The notes: a model not told the origin generated them from the sequence alone. A DNA stretch of 64,000 nucleotides from Pseudothauera nasutitermitis (GCF_004801295.1 NZ_SSOC01000001.1:62001-126000); one strand, 5' to 3'; counted from the first letter of the stretch, positions 9,178 through 22,637 are shown. Numbers and translations are program-made.

Positions 9178-9597
9178 ATGCGCCTCACGCACCTGACCGT
9201 AGTGTTCGCGGCTTTCGGCCTGTTGGCCGGCTGCTCCGCAAACTCCATTGTAGAACGTCTCAATCCATATCGCATCGATGTCCGGCAGGGCAATTATGTT
9301 GACCAGGAAATGGTCGCCCAGTTGCGCCGGGGCATGACGCGGGAACAAGTGCGCTTCCTGTTGGGGACACCGCTGGTCGTCGATATGTTCCGCAACGACC
9401 GTTGGGACTACGTTTACGTGTTCGCGCCCGGGCGCGGCCAGCAGGAGCAGCGCGTCCTCTCGGTGTTCTTCGAGGGCGACCGGCTGGACCGGCTGGAGGG
9501 CGACATCGAGGCCGGCGATGCGCAGGCCGAGGCCGAGGCGGCGCGCGGCGAACGTGGCCGGGTGATCGACATCGAGGCGCCGGCCGGCAAGAAATAA
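9178..9597 (+). CDS. bamE: Outer membrane assembly lipoprotein BamE (SmpA/OmlA family)
   Basis: BamE is a small lipoprotein of the BAM complex that inserts beta-barrel proteins into the outer membrane. The 139-residue precursor has a hydrophobic signal with lipobox LLAGC (Cys 19). The BamE fold follows: YRIDVRQGNYVDQEMVAQLR, GMTREQVRFLLGTPLVVDMF and RWDYVYVFAPG. The C-terminus is extended by an Ala/Glu-rich acidic tail (residues about 108-139), longer than in E. coli. dapB follows 33 bases downstream on the same strand. Confidence 0.93.
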   Translation: MRLTHLTVVFAAFGLLAGCSANSIVERLNPYRIDVRQGNYVDQEMVAQLRRGMTREQVRFLLGTPLVVDMFRNDRWDYVYVFAPGRGQQEQRVLSVFFEGDRLDRLEGDIEAGDAQAEAEAARGERGRVIDIEAPAGKK

Positions 9598-9630
9598 GGC
9601 CCGGCGCGCAAGCAAGGAAACGCAGCATCC

Positions 9631-10437
9631 ATGGAACGTATTCGTGTAGCCATCGCCGGCGCGTCCGGACGCATGGGGCGCATGCTCATCGAGGCGGCGC
9701 TGAAGGATGAGGGCATCGAACTGGCTGCGGCCTTCGATCGCCCGGGCACGCCCTTCGTCGGCCGCGACGCCGGCGAGATGGCGGGGGCCCACACCGGCGT
9801 GGCGATCGGCGACGACGCCCGTGCCGCCATCGCCGCCAGTGATTGCCTGATCGACTTCACCCGCCCGGAAGGCACGCTCGCGCATCTGGCGCTGGCGCGC
9901 GAATTGGGCAAGGCGGTGGTGATCGGCACCACGGGCTTCGATGCCGCCGGCAAGCAGGCCATCGCCGAGGCGGCGCGCGAGGTGCCGGTGGTGTTCGCAC
10001 CCAACATGGCGGTGGGCGTCAATGCGGTGTTCAAGCTGCTCGAAGTGGCCGCGCGCATCCTCAATGAAGGCTACGACGTCGAGGTCATCGAGGCGCACCA
10101 CCGCTTCAAGGTGGATGCGCCGTCCGGCACCGCGCTGCGCATGGGCGAAGTGGTCGCCCGCGAGCTCGGGCGCGATCTGGATTCCTGCGCGATCTACGGG
10201 CGCGAAGGCGTCACCGGCGAGCGCAAGGCCGAGACCATCGGTTTCTCGACGATTCGCGGCGGCGACGTGGTGGGTGACCACACCGTGCTGTTCGCCGGCA
10301 TCGGCGAGCGCATCGAGATCACCCACAAGTCCGGCAGCCGCATGCCGTACGCGCTGGGTTCGATGCGCGCGGCCCGCTTCCTGGCCGGGCGCACCGCCGG
10401 ACTGTTCGACATGCAGGACGTGCTCGGCCTGCGCTGA
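9631..10437 (+). CDS. dapB: 4-hydroxy-tetrahydrodipicolinate reductase DapB
   Basis: DapB makes tetrahydrodipicolinate in the diaminopimelate/lysine pathway using NAD(P)H. The 268-residue protein opens with the Rossmann motif [17 protein letters not shown] and has [34 protein letters not shown], the catalytic [20 protein letters not shown], and the family ending [18 protein letters not shown]. Length is normal. It lies 33 bases after bamE, so the two may share a transcript. Confidence 0.97.
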   Translation: MERIRVAIAGASGRMGRMLIEAALKDEGIELAAAFDRPGTPFVGRDAGEMAGAHTGVAIGDDARAAIAASDCLIDFTRPEGTLAHLALARELGKAVVIGTTGFDAAGKQAIAEAAREVPVVFAPNMAVGVNAVFKLLEVAARILNEGYDVEVIEAHHRFKVDAPSGTALRMGEVVARELGRDLDSCAIYGREGVTGERKAETIGFSTIRGGDVVGDHTVLFAGIGERIEITHKSGSRMPYALGSMRAARFLAGRTAGLFDMQDVLGLR

Positions 10438-10552
10438 GCATCGCGGCGGAGAGCGCCTGCGCTGCCCTCGAGCGCAGGCGGCTGGCGGGATTGCGGCGGA
10501 TTCCGTGGTGCAGCCGGCGGGCCGTTCGCCAGGGATGCCGGTGCTTGCCGCG

Positions 10553-10581
10553 TTGCCTACGGCGCGTTAAAACATTACAAT
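10553..10581 (+). promoter_or_regulatory. Sigma-70 promoter before carA
   Basis: TTGCCT (10553-10558) and TACAAT (10576-10581) are spaced by exactly 17 bases. The predicted start, near 10588, lies 123 bases before the carA start codon and only about ten bases before the intrinsic-terminator hairpin at 10597. This is among the best -35/-10 pairs in the window. Confidence 0.65.
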
Positions 10582-10596
10582 CTCAAGGATTTGAAG

Positions 10597-10628
10597 CGGG
10601 ATTGGCCGGACGGCTCGTCCCGTTTTTT
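10597..10628 (+). terminator. Intrinsic terminator in the carA leader (possible attenuator)
   Basis: CGGGA (10597-10601) pairs with TCCCG (10618-10622), with an inner GCC/GGC stem around a GGAC loop, and is followed directly by six T residues. It is a textbook intrinsic terminator but sits inside the leader of carA, downstream of the best promoter. It could end dapB read-through, or regulate carAB by attenuation. carAB attenuation here is an inference. Confidence 0.65.
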
Positions 10629-10710
10629 CACATATGGACTTGAGCGCTGGTGGGCTTGCCGATGCGGGCCCGGCGCGTCCCGGTTTCCAGTTTCAATCCA
10701 GGAGTTTCTC

Positions 10711-11853
<1,143 letters not shown>

Positions 11854-11905
11854 GATTGCATTCAGGCGGGCCATAGCCCGCCGTCACCGACCCCGAGACA
11901 AGGCA

Positions 11906-15126
<3,221 letters not shown>

Positions 15127-15130
<4 letters not shown>

Positions 15131-15603
15131 ACAAGACACCCCTGACCGTGGAAGGCGCGGAAATGCTGCGCGCCGAGCTGCACCGCATGAAGACGGTGGA
15201 ACGCCCCAACGTGATTGCCGCGATCGCCGAGGCGCGTTCGCACGGCGACCTGTCGGAAAACGCCGAATACGAGGCCGCCAAGGATCGCCAGGGCTTCATC
15301 GAAGGCCGCATCATGGAGCTGGAGGCCAAGCTGGCCACCGCGCAGATCATCGACCCGAAGCTGCTCGATGCCGACGGCCGCTGCGTGTTCGGCGCCACCG
15401 TCGAGCTGGAGGACATGGACTCCGGGCAGGCGGTGACCTACCAGATCGTCGGCGACGACGAGGCGGACATCAAGCTGAACAAGATTTCCATCAGTTCGCC
15501 GATCGCCCGCGCGCTGATCGGCAAGTACGCCGGCGACATCGCCGAGGTACAGGCGCCGGGCGGCCTGCGCGAGTACGAGATCGTCGACGTACGCTACATC
15601 TGA
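15127..15603 (+). CDS. greA: Transcription elongation factor GreA
   Basis: GreA stimulates the RNA-cleavage activity of backtracked RNA polymerase. The 158-residue product matches the family in length. The N-terminal coiled coil contains [50 protein letters not shown], with the acidic tip residues in the GDLSENAEY turn. The C-terminal FKBP-like domain ends [23 protein letters not shown]. It overlaps carB by four bases; carAB-greA is a common betaproteobacterial order. Confidence 0.96.
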
Positions 15604-15611
15604 AGCGCTTC

Positions 15612-15662
15612 CCCCGGCGGCGCCGGGGCCGGGCACCCCAAGGCGCCGCCCGATGGGGCGGC
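15612..15662. terminator. Two GC-rich hairpins between convergent greA and yhbY
   Basis: CCCCGGC/GCCGGGG (15612-15628, three-base loop) and GCCGCCC/GGGCGGC (15645-15662, four-base loop) lie in the spacer between convergent greA and yhbY. Neither has a T-run. They probably separate the two transcripts; activity is inferred from position only. Confidence 0.4.
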
Positions 15663-15740
15663 AACGCGAGGCGTGGCGGCATCATCCGGGGCGCTGGGAA
15701 GCGGCGGCGGCTCGATGCGCCGCGAACACCCCGGGCGGTA

Positions 15741-16202
15741 TTACTTCTTGCGGGGCGTGTAGGGGCGCGGGGCGCCCGGGCGGCTGGTGGTGCGTGTGCG
15801 CTTTTGCTCGGCCGCCTGCTTGAGGGCCGCGCGGCGCGCGGTGGCGGCGAAGGCGCCGGCCGACTTGGCGGTGGAAGGCCGCGCGGCGCGTCCGCGCCTG
15901 GGGGCGGTGGCGTTGGCCGCCGGCGCTTCCTCGCGGCGTTCGCGCCAGACCACCAGGATGTTGCCGATGTGTTGCACGGGGGCGGCTTGCAGCGCGGCGC
16001 ACAACTGGCTCATCAGCGCCTCGCGGATATCGCGCTCGGTGCCGTACACGCGCACCTTGATGAGTTCGTGGGCCTGCAGCGCGCGTTCGATTTCGGCGAG
16101 CACCGCGTCGGTCAGGCCGTTGCCCGCGATGGCGGCCACCGGGTTCAGGTGGTGGGCGCGGGCGCGCAGGTCGCGGCGCTGGGCGGGAGTCAGTTCGATC
16201 AT
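15741..16202 (-). CDS. yhbY: CRS1/YhbY-domain RNA-binding protein
   Basis: YhbY-type proteins bind the large ribosomal subunit precursor. The first about 97 residues are the whole CRM domain: [29 protein letters not shown], then [27 protein letters not shown] and [11 protein letters not shown]. The protein is 153 residues, about 55 longer than the E. coli form. The extra tail is rich in Arg, Ala, Pro and Thr and ends PYTPRKK, suggesting a flexible RNA-binding extension. ATG 16202 starts at the conserved domain; a far longer open frame runs upstream antisense to ftsH and is not used. Divergent from rlmE with 39 bases between starts, as in many proteobacteria. Confidence 0.92.
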   Translation of the reverse strand: MIELTPAQRRDLRARAHHLNPVAAIAGNGLTDAVLAEIERALQAHELIKVRVYGTERDIREALMSQLCAALQAAPVQHIGNILVVWRERREEAPAANATAPRRGRAARPSTAKSAGAFAATARRAALKQAAEQKRTRTTSRPGAPRPYTPRKK

Positions 16203-16241
16203 GTATTTTCTCGATTTTTTCAGGGGACGGATTCTACTCCG

Positions 16242-16859
16242 ATGAAGCGAACCAAGACCAGCAAGGCCTGGATGCGCGAGCACGTCACCGATGCCTACGT
16301 GCAGCAGGCCAAGGCCCAGGGCTACCGCTCGCGCGCGGCCTTCAAGCTGGCGGAGATCGACGAGCGCGACCGCCTGTTGCGCGCCGGCATGGTGGTGGTG
16401 GATCTGGGCGCGGCGCCGGGCTCGTGGTCCCAGGTGGCGGTGCAGCGCATCGGCGCGAAGGGGCGGGTGTTCGCGCTCGACCTGCTGCCGATCGAGCCGA
16501 TCCCCGGTGTCGAGTTCCTGCAGGGCGACTTCACCGACGACGGTATCGCCGAGCGCTTCGAGGCCGGATTGGAGGGCGCGGCGGTGGACCTTGTACTTTC
16601 CGACATGGCCCCCAATATGTCTGGGGTGCCCACAGTGGATCAGGCGCGTTCGATCCATCTGTGCGAACTGGCGCTGGACTTCGCCGCGCGCCACCTGAAA
16701 CCGGGCGGCAACTTCCTGGTCAAGGTCTTCCAGGGTGAGGGCTTCGATGAACTGCGCCGCGCCATGCAGGAGGTGTTCCGCGTCGTGCAGGTGCGCAAAC
16801 CCAAGGCGTCGCGGGATCGCAGCGCCGAGGTCTATCTGCTCGGGCAGGGGCTCAAATAG
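16242..16859 (+). CDS. rlmE: 23S rRNA 2'-O-methyltransferase RlmE (FtsJ/RrmJ)
   Basis: RlmE methylates U2552 of 23S rRNA with S-adenosylmethionine late in 50S assembly. The 205-residue protein has [18 protein letters not shown] (K of the K-D-K-E tetrad), the SAM loop [32 protein letters not shown] (catalytic Asp) and [14 protein letters not shown] (catalytic Lys). ATG 16242 begins [17 protein letters not shown], the family N-terminus; the longer upstream frame overlaps yhbY. rlmE-ftsH is the usual proteobacterial pair. Confidence 0.96.
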   Translation: MKRTKTSKAWMREHVTDAYVQQAKAQGYRSRAAFKLAEIDERDRLLRAGMVVVDLGAAPGSWSQVAVQRIGAKGRVFALDLLPIEPIPGVEFLQGDFTDDGIAERFEAGLEGAAVDLVLSDMAPNMSGVPTVDQARSIHLCELALDFAARHLKPGGNFLVKVFQGEGFDELRRAMQEVFRVVQVRKPKASRDRSAEVYLLGQGLK

Positions 16860-16905
16860 GCCTTTCCGGGTCAGCCGATTGGTTTTTTGCATCACGGTCA
16901 TTGGT

Positions 16906-16934
16906 TTGCCGGCGGGAACGTTCGCCACTAGAAT
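16906..16934 (+). promoter_or_regulatory. Sigma-70 promoter before ftsH
   Basis: TTGCCG (16906-16911) and TAGAAT (16929-16934) have a 17-base spacer. Transcription would start near 16941, leaving a leader of about 40 bases before the TTG start at 16980. This argues against the in-frame ATG at 16944, which would be almost at the 5' end of the message. Confidence 0.55.
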
Positions 16935-16979
16935 GGGTCCATCTTGCGCTGGCCCCAGCCGGGCTTTCGAGGAATCACG

Positions 16980-18872
16980 TTGAACAATCTCTTCAAGAAT
17001 CTCGCAATCTGGATGGTGATCGGCGTCGTGCTGATGACGGTCTTCAACCAGTTCAACGAGCGCCAGGTCGCGCCCAACACCATGGAGTACTCCCAGTTCA
17101 TGGAGGAGGCCAAGTCCGGGCGCATCACCAAGGTCACCGTGGATGGCCGCACGCTGCGCGCGATCACCCAGGATGGCCGCTCGCTGACCGTGTATACCCC
17201 GGGCGTGCAGGACATCTGGATGGTGTCCGACCTGATGCGCTACGGCGTCGCGGTGACCGCGGCCAAGCCGGAAGAAGAACAGTCCTTCCTCGCCAGCATC
17301 TTCATCTCCTGGTTCCCCATGCTGCTGCTGATCGGCGTATGGATCTTCTTCATGCGCCAGATGCAGGGCGGCGGCAAGGGCGGTGCGTTCTCGTTCGGCA
17401 AGAGCAAGGCGCGCATGCTCGACGATTCCGCCAACTCCATCACCTTCGCAGACGTTGCGGGTTGCGACGAGGCCAAGGAGGAAGTGGGCGAACTGGTGGA
17501 CTTCCTGCGTGATCCGTCCAAGTTCCAGAAGCTCGGTGGGCGTATTCCCAAGGGCGTGCTGATGGTCGGCTCGCCGGGTACCGGCAAGACCCTGCTCGCC
17601 AAGGCCATCGCCGGCGAGGCCAAGGTGCCGTTCTTCTCCATCTCCGGTTCGGACTTCGTCGAGATGTTCGTCGGCGTGGGTGCCGCGCGCGTGCGCGACA
17701 TGTTCGAGCAGGCCAAGAAGCACGCACCGTGCATCATCTTCATCGATGAAATCGACGCGGTCGGCCGCCAGCGCGGCGCCGGCCTGGGCGGCGGCAACGA
17801 CGAGCGCGAGCAGACCCTGAACCAGCTGCTGGTGGAGATGGACGGCTTCGAGGGCCAGACCGGGGTGATCGTCATCGCCGCCACCAACCGTCCGGACGTG
17901 CTCGACCCCGCGCTGCTGCGCCCGGGCCGCTTCGACCGCCAGGTGGTGGTGCCGCTGCCGGACATCCGCGGCCGCGAGCAGATCCTCAAGGTGCACATGC
18001 GCAAGGTGCCCATCGCGCCGGACGTCGAGCCGCAGGTGCTGGCGCGCGGCACGCCGGGCTTCGCCGGCGCCGATCTGGCCAACCTGGTCAACGAGGCCGC
18101 GCTGTTCGCCGCGCGCGCCAACAAGCGCCTGGTGGACATGGACGACTTCGAGCGTGCCAAGGACAAGATCATGATGGGCGCCGAGCGCCGCTCCGTGGTC
18201 ATGCCCGAGGAAGAGCGCAAGAACACCGCCTACCACGAGTCCGGCCACGCCGTGGTCGCCAAGCTGCTGGACAAGACCGACCCGGTGCACAAGGTCACCA
18301 TCATCCCGCGCGGCCGCGCGCTGGGCGTGACCATGCAGCTGCCCACCGAAGACCGCTACAGCCAGGACCGCGACCGTCTGCTGCAGATGATCGCCGTGCT
18401 GTTCGGCGGGCGCATCTGCGAAGAGATCTTCATGAAGCAGATGACCACCGGTGCGTCCAACGACTTCGCGCGCGCCACCGACCTGGCCCGCCGCATGGTC
18501 ACCCAGTGGGGCATGTCGGACAACCTGGGGCCGATGGTGTATGGCGAGGAGGAAGGAGAGATCTTCCTCGGCCGTCAGGTCACCACGCACCGCAACGTGT
18601 CGGAAGCCACCATGCAGCAGGTGGATGCGGAAATCCGCCGCATCATCGACGAGCAGTACGCGCTGGCGCGCCGCCTGATCGAGGAGAACCGCGACAAGGT
18701 CGAGGCCATGACCCAGGCGCTGCTCGAATGGGAGACCATCGATGCCGAGCAGGTCAACGACATCATGGCCGGCCGACCGCCGCGTCCGCCCAAGCCGGTC
18801 AACCAGCCCAGCCCGCCGCCCTCCGACGACAGCGCGGGCCAGGAGCCCAACGCACCGGCGCCGGCCGCCTGA
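16980..18872 (+). CDS. ftsH: ATP-dependent zinc metalloprotease FtsH
   Basis: FtsH is the membrane-anchored AAA+ protease that degrades misfolded membrane proteins and regulators such as RpoH and LpxC. The 630-residue product has two N-terminal membrane helices ([15 protein letters not shown] and [18 protein letters not shown]) around a periplasmic domain. The AAA module has Walker A GSPGTGKT from residue 197, Walker B IIFIDEID, and arginine finger RPGRFDRQ. The zinc site is HESGH (His 419, Glu 420, His 423). The start is taken as TTG 16980 because [15 protein letters not shown] is the conserved N-terminus and GAGGA lies just upstream. An ATG twelve codons earlier is the alternative. Confidence 0.95.
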   Translation: MNNLFKNLAIWMVIGVVLMTVFNQFNERQVAPNTMEYSQFMEEAKSGRITKVTVDGRTLRAITQDGRSLTVYTPGVQDIWMVSDLMRYGVAVTAAKPEEEQSFLASIFISWFPMLLLIGVWIFFMRQMQGGGKGGAFSFGKSKARMLDDSANSITFADVAGCDEAKEEVGELVDFLRDPSKFQKLGGRIPKGVLMVGSPGTGKTLLAKAIAGEAKVPFFSISGSDFVEMFVGVGAARVRDMFEQAKKHAPCIIFIDEIDAVGRQRGAGLGGGNDEREQTLNQLLVEMDGFEGQTGVIVIAATNRPDVLDPALLRPGRFDRQVVVPLPDIRGREQILKVHMRKVPIAPDVEPQVLARGTPGFAGADLANLVNEAALFAARANKRLVDMDDFERAKDKIMMGAERRSVVMPEEERKNTAYHESGHAVVAKLLDKTDPVHKVTIIPRGRALGVTMQLPTEDRYSQDRDRLLQMIAVLFGGRICEEIFMKQMTTGASNDFARATDLARRMVTQWGMSDNLGPMVYGEEEGEIFLGRQVTTHRNVSEATMQQVDAEIRRIIDEQYALARRLIEENRDKVEAMTQALLEWETIDAEQVNDIMAGRPPRPPKPVNQPSPPPSDDSAGQEPNAPAPAA

Positions 18873-18895
18873 GGCCTCGCCGACCACACCCTCGC

Positions 18896-18924
18896 GGGCC
18901 GGCCATGCCGGCCCGTTGTCTTTT
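18896..18924 (+). terminator. Intrinsic terminator after ftsH
   Basis: A perfect eight-base stem GGGCCGGC/GCCGGCCC with a CAT loop is followed by GTTGTCTTTT. It lies 24 bases after the ftsH stop and 13 bases before the folP start, so part of the message may still read through into folP. Confidence 0.65.
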
Positions 18925-18936
18925 CCGGAGCCCCGA

Positions 18937-19773
18937 ATGCAAACCGTCCTGCAATGCGGACGTTTCCGTCTCGATCTGTCCAGGCCGCGGGTGATGGCCA
19001 TCATCAACCTGACGCCCGATTCGTTTTCCGGCGATGGGGTGGGGCGTGATCTTTCCGCGGCGCTGGCGCGCGCCGAGGCCGCGCTGGCGGCCGGCGCGGA
19101 GTTGCTCGACCTGGGCGCCGAATCCACCCGGCCGGGTTCCGACCCGGTGCCCGAGGCGGAGGAGATCGCCCGCGTGGTGCCCGCCGTGAAGGCGCTTACC
19201 GGGCTGGAGGTGCCGATTTCGGTGGATACCCTGAAGCCCGCGGTGATGCGCGCCGCGCTGGATGCGGGCGCGGACATGATCAACGACGTGGCCGGCTTCC
19301 GCTCCCCCGGCGCGCTCGACGCAGTGGCGGCTGGAAACGCCGGCCTGTGCGTGATGCACATGCGCGGCGAGCCGCGCACCATGCAGGCCGATCCGCGCTA
19401 CGCCGACGTGGTCGGCGAGGTGGAGTCCTTCCTGGCCGAACGCGTGCATGCGCTGGAGGCCGCCGGGGTGGCGCGTGAGCGCATCGTGCTCGACCCCGGT
19501 TTCGGCTTCGGCAAGACGCTGGCGCACAATCTGGCCCTGCTGCGTGCGCTGGCGCGCATGCGGGTGGAGGGCCTGCCCGTGCTTGCGGGGCTGTCGCGCA
19601 AGTCGATGCTGGGCGCGATCACCGGCCGGCCGGTGGATCAGCGCCTGGGCGCGAGCGTGGCGGCGGCGCTGCTCGCCGTGCAGCACGGCGCGCGTATCGT
19701 GCGCGTGCATGATGTGGCGGTCACGGTGGATGCGCTGAAGGTGCTGGCCGCGCTGGAGGAGGCCGCCGCATAG
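18937..19773 (+). CDS. folP: Dihydropteroate synthase FolP
   Basis: FolP condenses p-aminobenzoate with dihydropterin pyrophosphate in folate synthesis and is the sulfonamide target. The 278-residue protein has RPRVMAIINLTPDSFSGDG (pterin and pyrophosphate loop), GAELLDLGAESTRPGSDPV, SVDTLKPAVMRAALDAGADMINDVAG, LDPGFGFGKTLAHNLALL, LAGLSRKSMLG and the final RVHDVAVTVDALKV. ATG 18937 gives the family N-terminus. It normally precedes glmM directly; here a minus-strand siaC-siaD pair separates the two. Confidence 0.96.
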   Translation: MQTVLQCGRFRLDLSRPRVMAIINLTPDSFSGDGVGRDLSAALARAEAALAAGAELLDLGAESTRPGSDPVPEAEEIARVVPAVKALTGLEVPISVDTLKPAVMRAALDAGADMINDVAGFRSPGALDAVAAGNAGLCVMHMRGEPRTMQADPRYADVVGEVESFLAERVHALEAAGVARERIVLDPGFGFGKTLAHNLALLRALARMRVEGLPVLAGLSRKSMLGAITGRPVDQRLGASVAAALLAVQHGARIVRVHDVAVTVDALKVLAALEEAAA

Positions 19774-19795
19774 CTTCCGGGCGGCCGGTGGCGGG

Positions 19796-20578
19796 TCAGG
19801 AATCCGCGAACGGCGGATTGGGGCTGGGCGGATTGGGGCTGGTCTGCCGATGCTGGCCGCAGGGCGGCTCCTCGGCGCACTCCACCCGGTTGCGTCCCGC
19901 GCGCTTGGCCCGGTACAGCGCCTCGTCCGCGCGTCCGTAGGCCGCATCGAAACTGCTGCCGGCCACGTTCCAGCTCACCCCCAGACTGACCGTCACGCTG
20001 CGGCCGACCGGTGCCGCGAAGGGATGCCGCTCGATGCACGCGCGGATGTGTTCGGCCAGCGCACAGGCCTGGGCCGCGCCGTGGCCGGGCAGCAGCACGG
20101 TGAACTCTTCGCCGCCGACGCGTCCGATGTGTTCGCCATCGGTGACCACCGGGCCCAGGCAGGCCACCAGATCACGCAGGACCATGTCGCCGGCGGGATG
20201 GCCGTGGGCGTCGTTGATGCGCTTGAAGAAATCGATGTCGAAGACGATCAGGGCCACCGCCTCGTCCGCCAGCAGCCGGGTGCCGCGTTCGATGATCGCC
20301 GCGCGGTTGAGGATGCCGGTGAGCGCATCGTGCGTGGCGCGGTATTCGAGCTGGGCGGCGAGTTCCTGCAACTGCCGGTTGAGGCGGTTGGTTTCCAGCT
20401 CGGCGCGATCGCTGTGGCGGATCAGCCGGGAGGTTTCGCGCATCAGCCGCTGAAACTCGACGATCAGCGTGCCCAGGGCGTCGCGGTACTCGGCCGCGCT
20501 GGCGTTGTTGCGGCCCTGTATCCAGAGGGCCTGCTCCAGGGTGGCGAGCTCGCTTTGGAACAGATCGGCGTTGTTCAT
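19796..20578 (-). CDS. siaD: GGDEF diguanylate cyclase, SiaD-like
   Basis: Makes c-di-GMP from two GTP. The 260-residue soluble protein has a predicted helical/coiled-coil N-terminus (about residues 1-88, ending NRLNRQLQELAAQLEY). A GGDEF domain follows: THDALTGILNRAAIIERG, VALIVFDIDFFKRINDAHGHPAGD, and catalytic GGEEF near residues 155-159. No RxxD inhibitory site is seen at the expected place upstream of GGEEF. A Pro/Asn-rich tail follows the domain. It overlaps the siaC stop by four bases (ATGA). Small size, helical stalk, absence of membrane segments and coupling to SiaC match P. aeruginosa SiaD, a cyclase activated by unphosphorylated SiaC. The SiaD assignment rests on this context. Confidence 0.82.
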   Translation of the reverse strand: MNNADLFQSELATLEQALWIQGRNNASAAEYRDALGTLIVEFQRLMRETSRLIRHSDRAELETNRLNRQLQELAAQLEYRATHDALTGILNRAAIIERGTRLLADEAVALIVFDIDFFKRINDAHGHPAGDMVLRDLVACLGPVVTDGEHIGRVGGEEFTVLLPGHGAAQACALAEHIRACIERHPFAAPVGRSVTVSLGVSWNVAGSSFDAAYGRADEALYRAKRAGRNRVECAEEPPCGQHRQTSPNPPSPNPPFADS

Positions 20579-20967
20579 GGGCGGTGGCGTACGGGATGGT
20601 CGTGGAAGTCCAGGGCCTGGAAATCCTCTTCCAGTTCCTGGCCGAATTCGAAGATCGTGTCGTCTTCTTCTTCGTGGAACCAGTTCAGGGTGATGCGGCG
20701 TCCGTCACGGGCGGCCTGGTCGAGCACGCCGAACAGCGTGAACAGCATCTTGGTGCTGGAGCTGTTGAAATAGCTGAGCGAGACGTTCACCGTCAGCGGC
20801 CTGTCTTCCGTGCGGGCCAGGTAGCCGCGCAGGGCTTCCAGCACCGGGCCGTAGAAGGCCGCCGCGTTTTCCGGGTAGGACTCCCCTTGCAGGGACAGCA
20901 GGTGCTGGTCGAAGCGGAAATCGATTTCCGGCGTGTTCGGGCTGGCGGCGATGAGCAGGTTCTGCAT
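20575..20967 (-). CDS. siaC: SiaC-family regulatory phosphoprotein (DUF1987), copy 1
   Basis: SiaC is a small single-domain protein whose phosphorylation by SiaB and dephosphorylation by SiaA decides whether it binds and activates the cyclase SiaD. This 130-residue copy starts MQNLLIAASPNTPEIDFRFD and has the family motifs GESYPENAAAFYGPVLEALRGYL and SYFNSSSTK (residues 65-73). The Ser/Thr run at 69-72 is where the phosphorylated Thr of the family falls. The C-terminus is acidic (FHEEEDDTIFEFGQELEEDF). It overlaps siaD by four bases and so is probably translationally coupled. Compared with copy 2 at 29808 it has the same length and motifs but is clearly divergent. Confidence 0.85.
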   Translation of the reverse strand: MQNLLIAASPNTPEIDFRFDQHLLSLQGESYPENAAAFYGPVLEALRGYLARTEDRPLTVNVSLSYFNSSSTKMLFTLFGVLDQAARDGRRITLNWFHEEEDDTIFEFGQELEEDFQALDFHDHPVRHRP

Positions 20968-21283
20968 GGGGTCGTCGTTTCCGCTGTCCGGTGATGGCGG
21001 CAGGCGGTTCTTCGGTGTTCTCCGGTAGGTGGATGGTTTTCCCGGCCGCCGCGCGGCGGGATCTCCGGAATGCATCGGCCGGCGAGGCGCGAATCACCAC
21101 GGCGTGCGTTGGCGGCCATCATGGCGCTCCTTCGTTGCCACGATATTTCATCGCTCCCCGGAATCATGGGCGCACTGGCCCGGGAAGCATTGCGCCGGTC
21201 ACGTTTCCGGTCCTGTCCGGGTTGCGTCGCGGCGGGGTGCTTCTGCGATAATCCCAGCCTTTCTCCAACGAGGGGTGCGGGCG
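20968..21283. other. 316-base spacer between divergent siaC and glmM
   Basis: The spacer has no convincing gene. It contains a GGCCGCCGCGCGGCGG palindromic stretch near 21043 and the glmM promoter at 21222-21252. On the minus strand there is a good ribosome site AAGGAG (21131-21126) before a double ATG starting at 21122, about 155 bases before siaC. The frame from that ATG runs into siaC out of register, so it could be a small leader peptide or chance. siaC itself has no strong ribosome site. Confidence 0.4.
21222..21252 (+). promoter_or_regulatory. Candidate promoter of glmM
   Basis: TTGCGT (21222-21227) and an extended -10 TGCGATAAT (21244-21252) are separated by 19 bases. The message would begin near 21259, about 25 bases before the glmM ATG. 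The long spacer is partly offset by the TG extension. Confidence 0.5.
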
Positions 21284-22636
21284 ATGGCGCGCAAGTATTT
21301 CGGCACCGATGGTGTGCGCGGACGGGTGGGGCAGGCGCCGATCACCCCGGAGTTCATCATGCGCCTGGGCCATGCCGCCGGGGTGACCCTGGCGGCGCGC
21401 GAACATCTGCCGCACGGCGAGCGCCCGGCGGTGCTGATCGGCAAGGACACGCGGGTGTCCGGCTACATGCTGGAGGCCGCGCTGGAAGCCGGCTTCGCCG
21501 CCGCCGGCGTGGATGTGATGCTGGCCGGGCCGGTGCCCACGCCGGCGGTGGCCTATCTCACCCGCGCGCTGCGCCTGCAGGCCGGGGTGGTGATCTCCGC
21601 CTCGCACAATCCGTTCTTCGACAACGGCATCAAGTTCTTCTCGGCCGGCGGCGCCAAGCTGCCGGACGCGGTGGAACTGGAGATCGAGCAGCGCCTGGAG
21701 CAGCCGATGGGTTGCGTGGATTCCGCCCGCCTGGGGCGCGCGCGGCGCATCGATGATGCCGCCGGGCGCTACATCGAGTTCTGCAAGAGCACCTTCCCCA
21801 ACGAGCTGGACCTGCGCGGCCTGCGCATCGCGCTCGACTGCGCGCACGGCGCGGCCTACCACATCGCGCCGGCGGTATTCCACGAACTGGGCGCCGAGGT
21901 GGTGCCGGTGGGCGTGGAGCCCAACGGGCTCAACATCAACGACGGGGTGGGGGCCACCCGTCCCGAGAATCTGCGCAACGCGGTGCTGGCCAATGCCGCC
22001 GATCTGGGCATCGCGCTGGACGGCGACGGCGACCGGCTGATCATGGTGGACCGCGCCGGCGAGATCTACGACGGCGACAAGCTGCTCTACGTGATCGCGC
22101 GCGCGCGCCATGCCGAAGGCCGGCTGGAGGGCGTGGTCGGCACCTTGATGAGCAATCTGGGCTTCGAACATGCCATCGGCCGTCTCGGCGTACCGTTCGC
22201 GCGTGCCAGGGTGGGCGACCGCTACGTGCTGGAAACCTTGCACGAGCGTGGCTGGAAGCTGGGCGGCGAGAACTCCGGCCACATCATCTGCCTGGACCGC
22301 CATACCACCGGCGACGGCATCGTCTCGGCCCTGCAGGTGCTGGCCGCGCTCAAGCAGCGCGGCGAGGAGCTGGCCGGCGCATGCGCGGACCTGGCCTTCT
22401 ACCCGCAGCGCCTCATCAATGTGCGCCTGTCCGCCGCCTTCGACTGGCAGTCCGACCGGGACATCGCCGCCGCGCGCGCGTCCGCCGAGGCCGAACTGGG
22501 CGACAGCGGACGCGTGCTGCTGCGCCCTTCGGGCACCGAACCGCTGCTGCGCGTGATGGTGGAAGGACGCGACGCGACGCAGGTCGAGCGCCTGGCGGAA
22601 CAGATCGCCGAGGCCGTCAAGCAGGCCAGCGAGTAA
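21284..22636 (+). CDS. glmM: Phosphoglucosamine mutase GlmM
   Basis: GlmM converts glucosamine-6-phosphate to glucosamine-1-phosphate for peptidoglycan and lipopolysaccharide precursors. The 450-residue product opens [23 protein letters not shown]. It has the phosphoserine site [18 protein letters not shown] (Ser about 107), the metal loop [13 protein letters not shown], the sugar loop [14 protein letters not shown] and the phosphate-binding [18 protein letters not shown] 21284 is the family start; the in-frame open sequence upstream is spacer. Usually in an operon with folP, here it has its own promoter. Confidence 0.96.
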   Translation: MARKYFGTDGVRGRVGQAPITPEFIMRLGHAAGVTLAAREHLPHGERPAVLIGKDTRVSGYMLEAALEAGFAAAGVDVMLAGPVPTPAVAYLTRALRLQAGVVISASHNPFFDNGIKFFSAGGAKLPDAVELEIEQRLEQPMGCVDSARLGRARRIDDAAGRYIEFCKSTFPNELDLRGLRIALDCAHGAAYHIAPAVFHELGAEVVPVGVEPNGLNINDGVGATRPENLRNAVLANAADLGIALDGDGDRLIMVDRAGEIYDGDKLLYVIARARHAEGRLEGVVGTLMSNLGFEHAIGRLGVPFARARVGDRYVLETLHERGWKLGGENSGHIICLDRHTTGDGIVSALQVLAALKQRGEELAGACADLAFYPQRLINVRLSAAFDWQSDRDIAAARASAEAELGDSGRVLLRPSGTEPLLRVMVEGRDATQVERLAEQIAEAVKQASE

Positions 22637-22637
22637 G

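Noticed and set aside
16944-16979. ATG 16944 as the ftsH start
   Set aside because: It would lie within a few bases of the predicted transcription start, lacks a ribosome site, and adds residues not found in the family; TTG 16980 fits better.
15741-19382. A 1213-codon open frame on the minus strand across rlmE, ftsH and folP
   Set aside because: Only its last 153 codons (YhbY) look like protein. The rest is antisense to well-supported genes, is His/Arg/Gly/Leu-rich as expected from reverse GC-rich codons, and shows no family motif.
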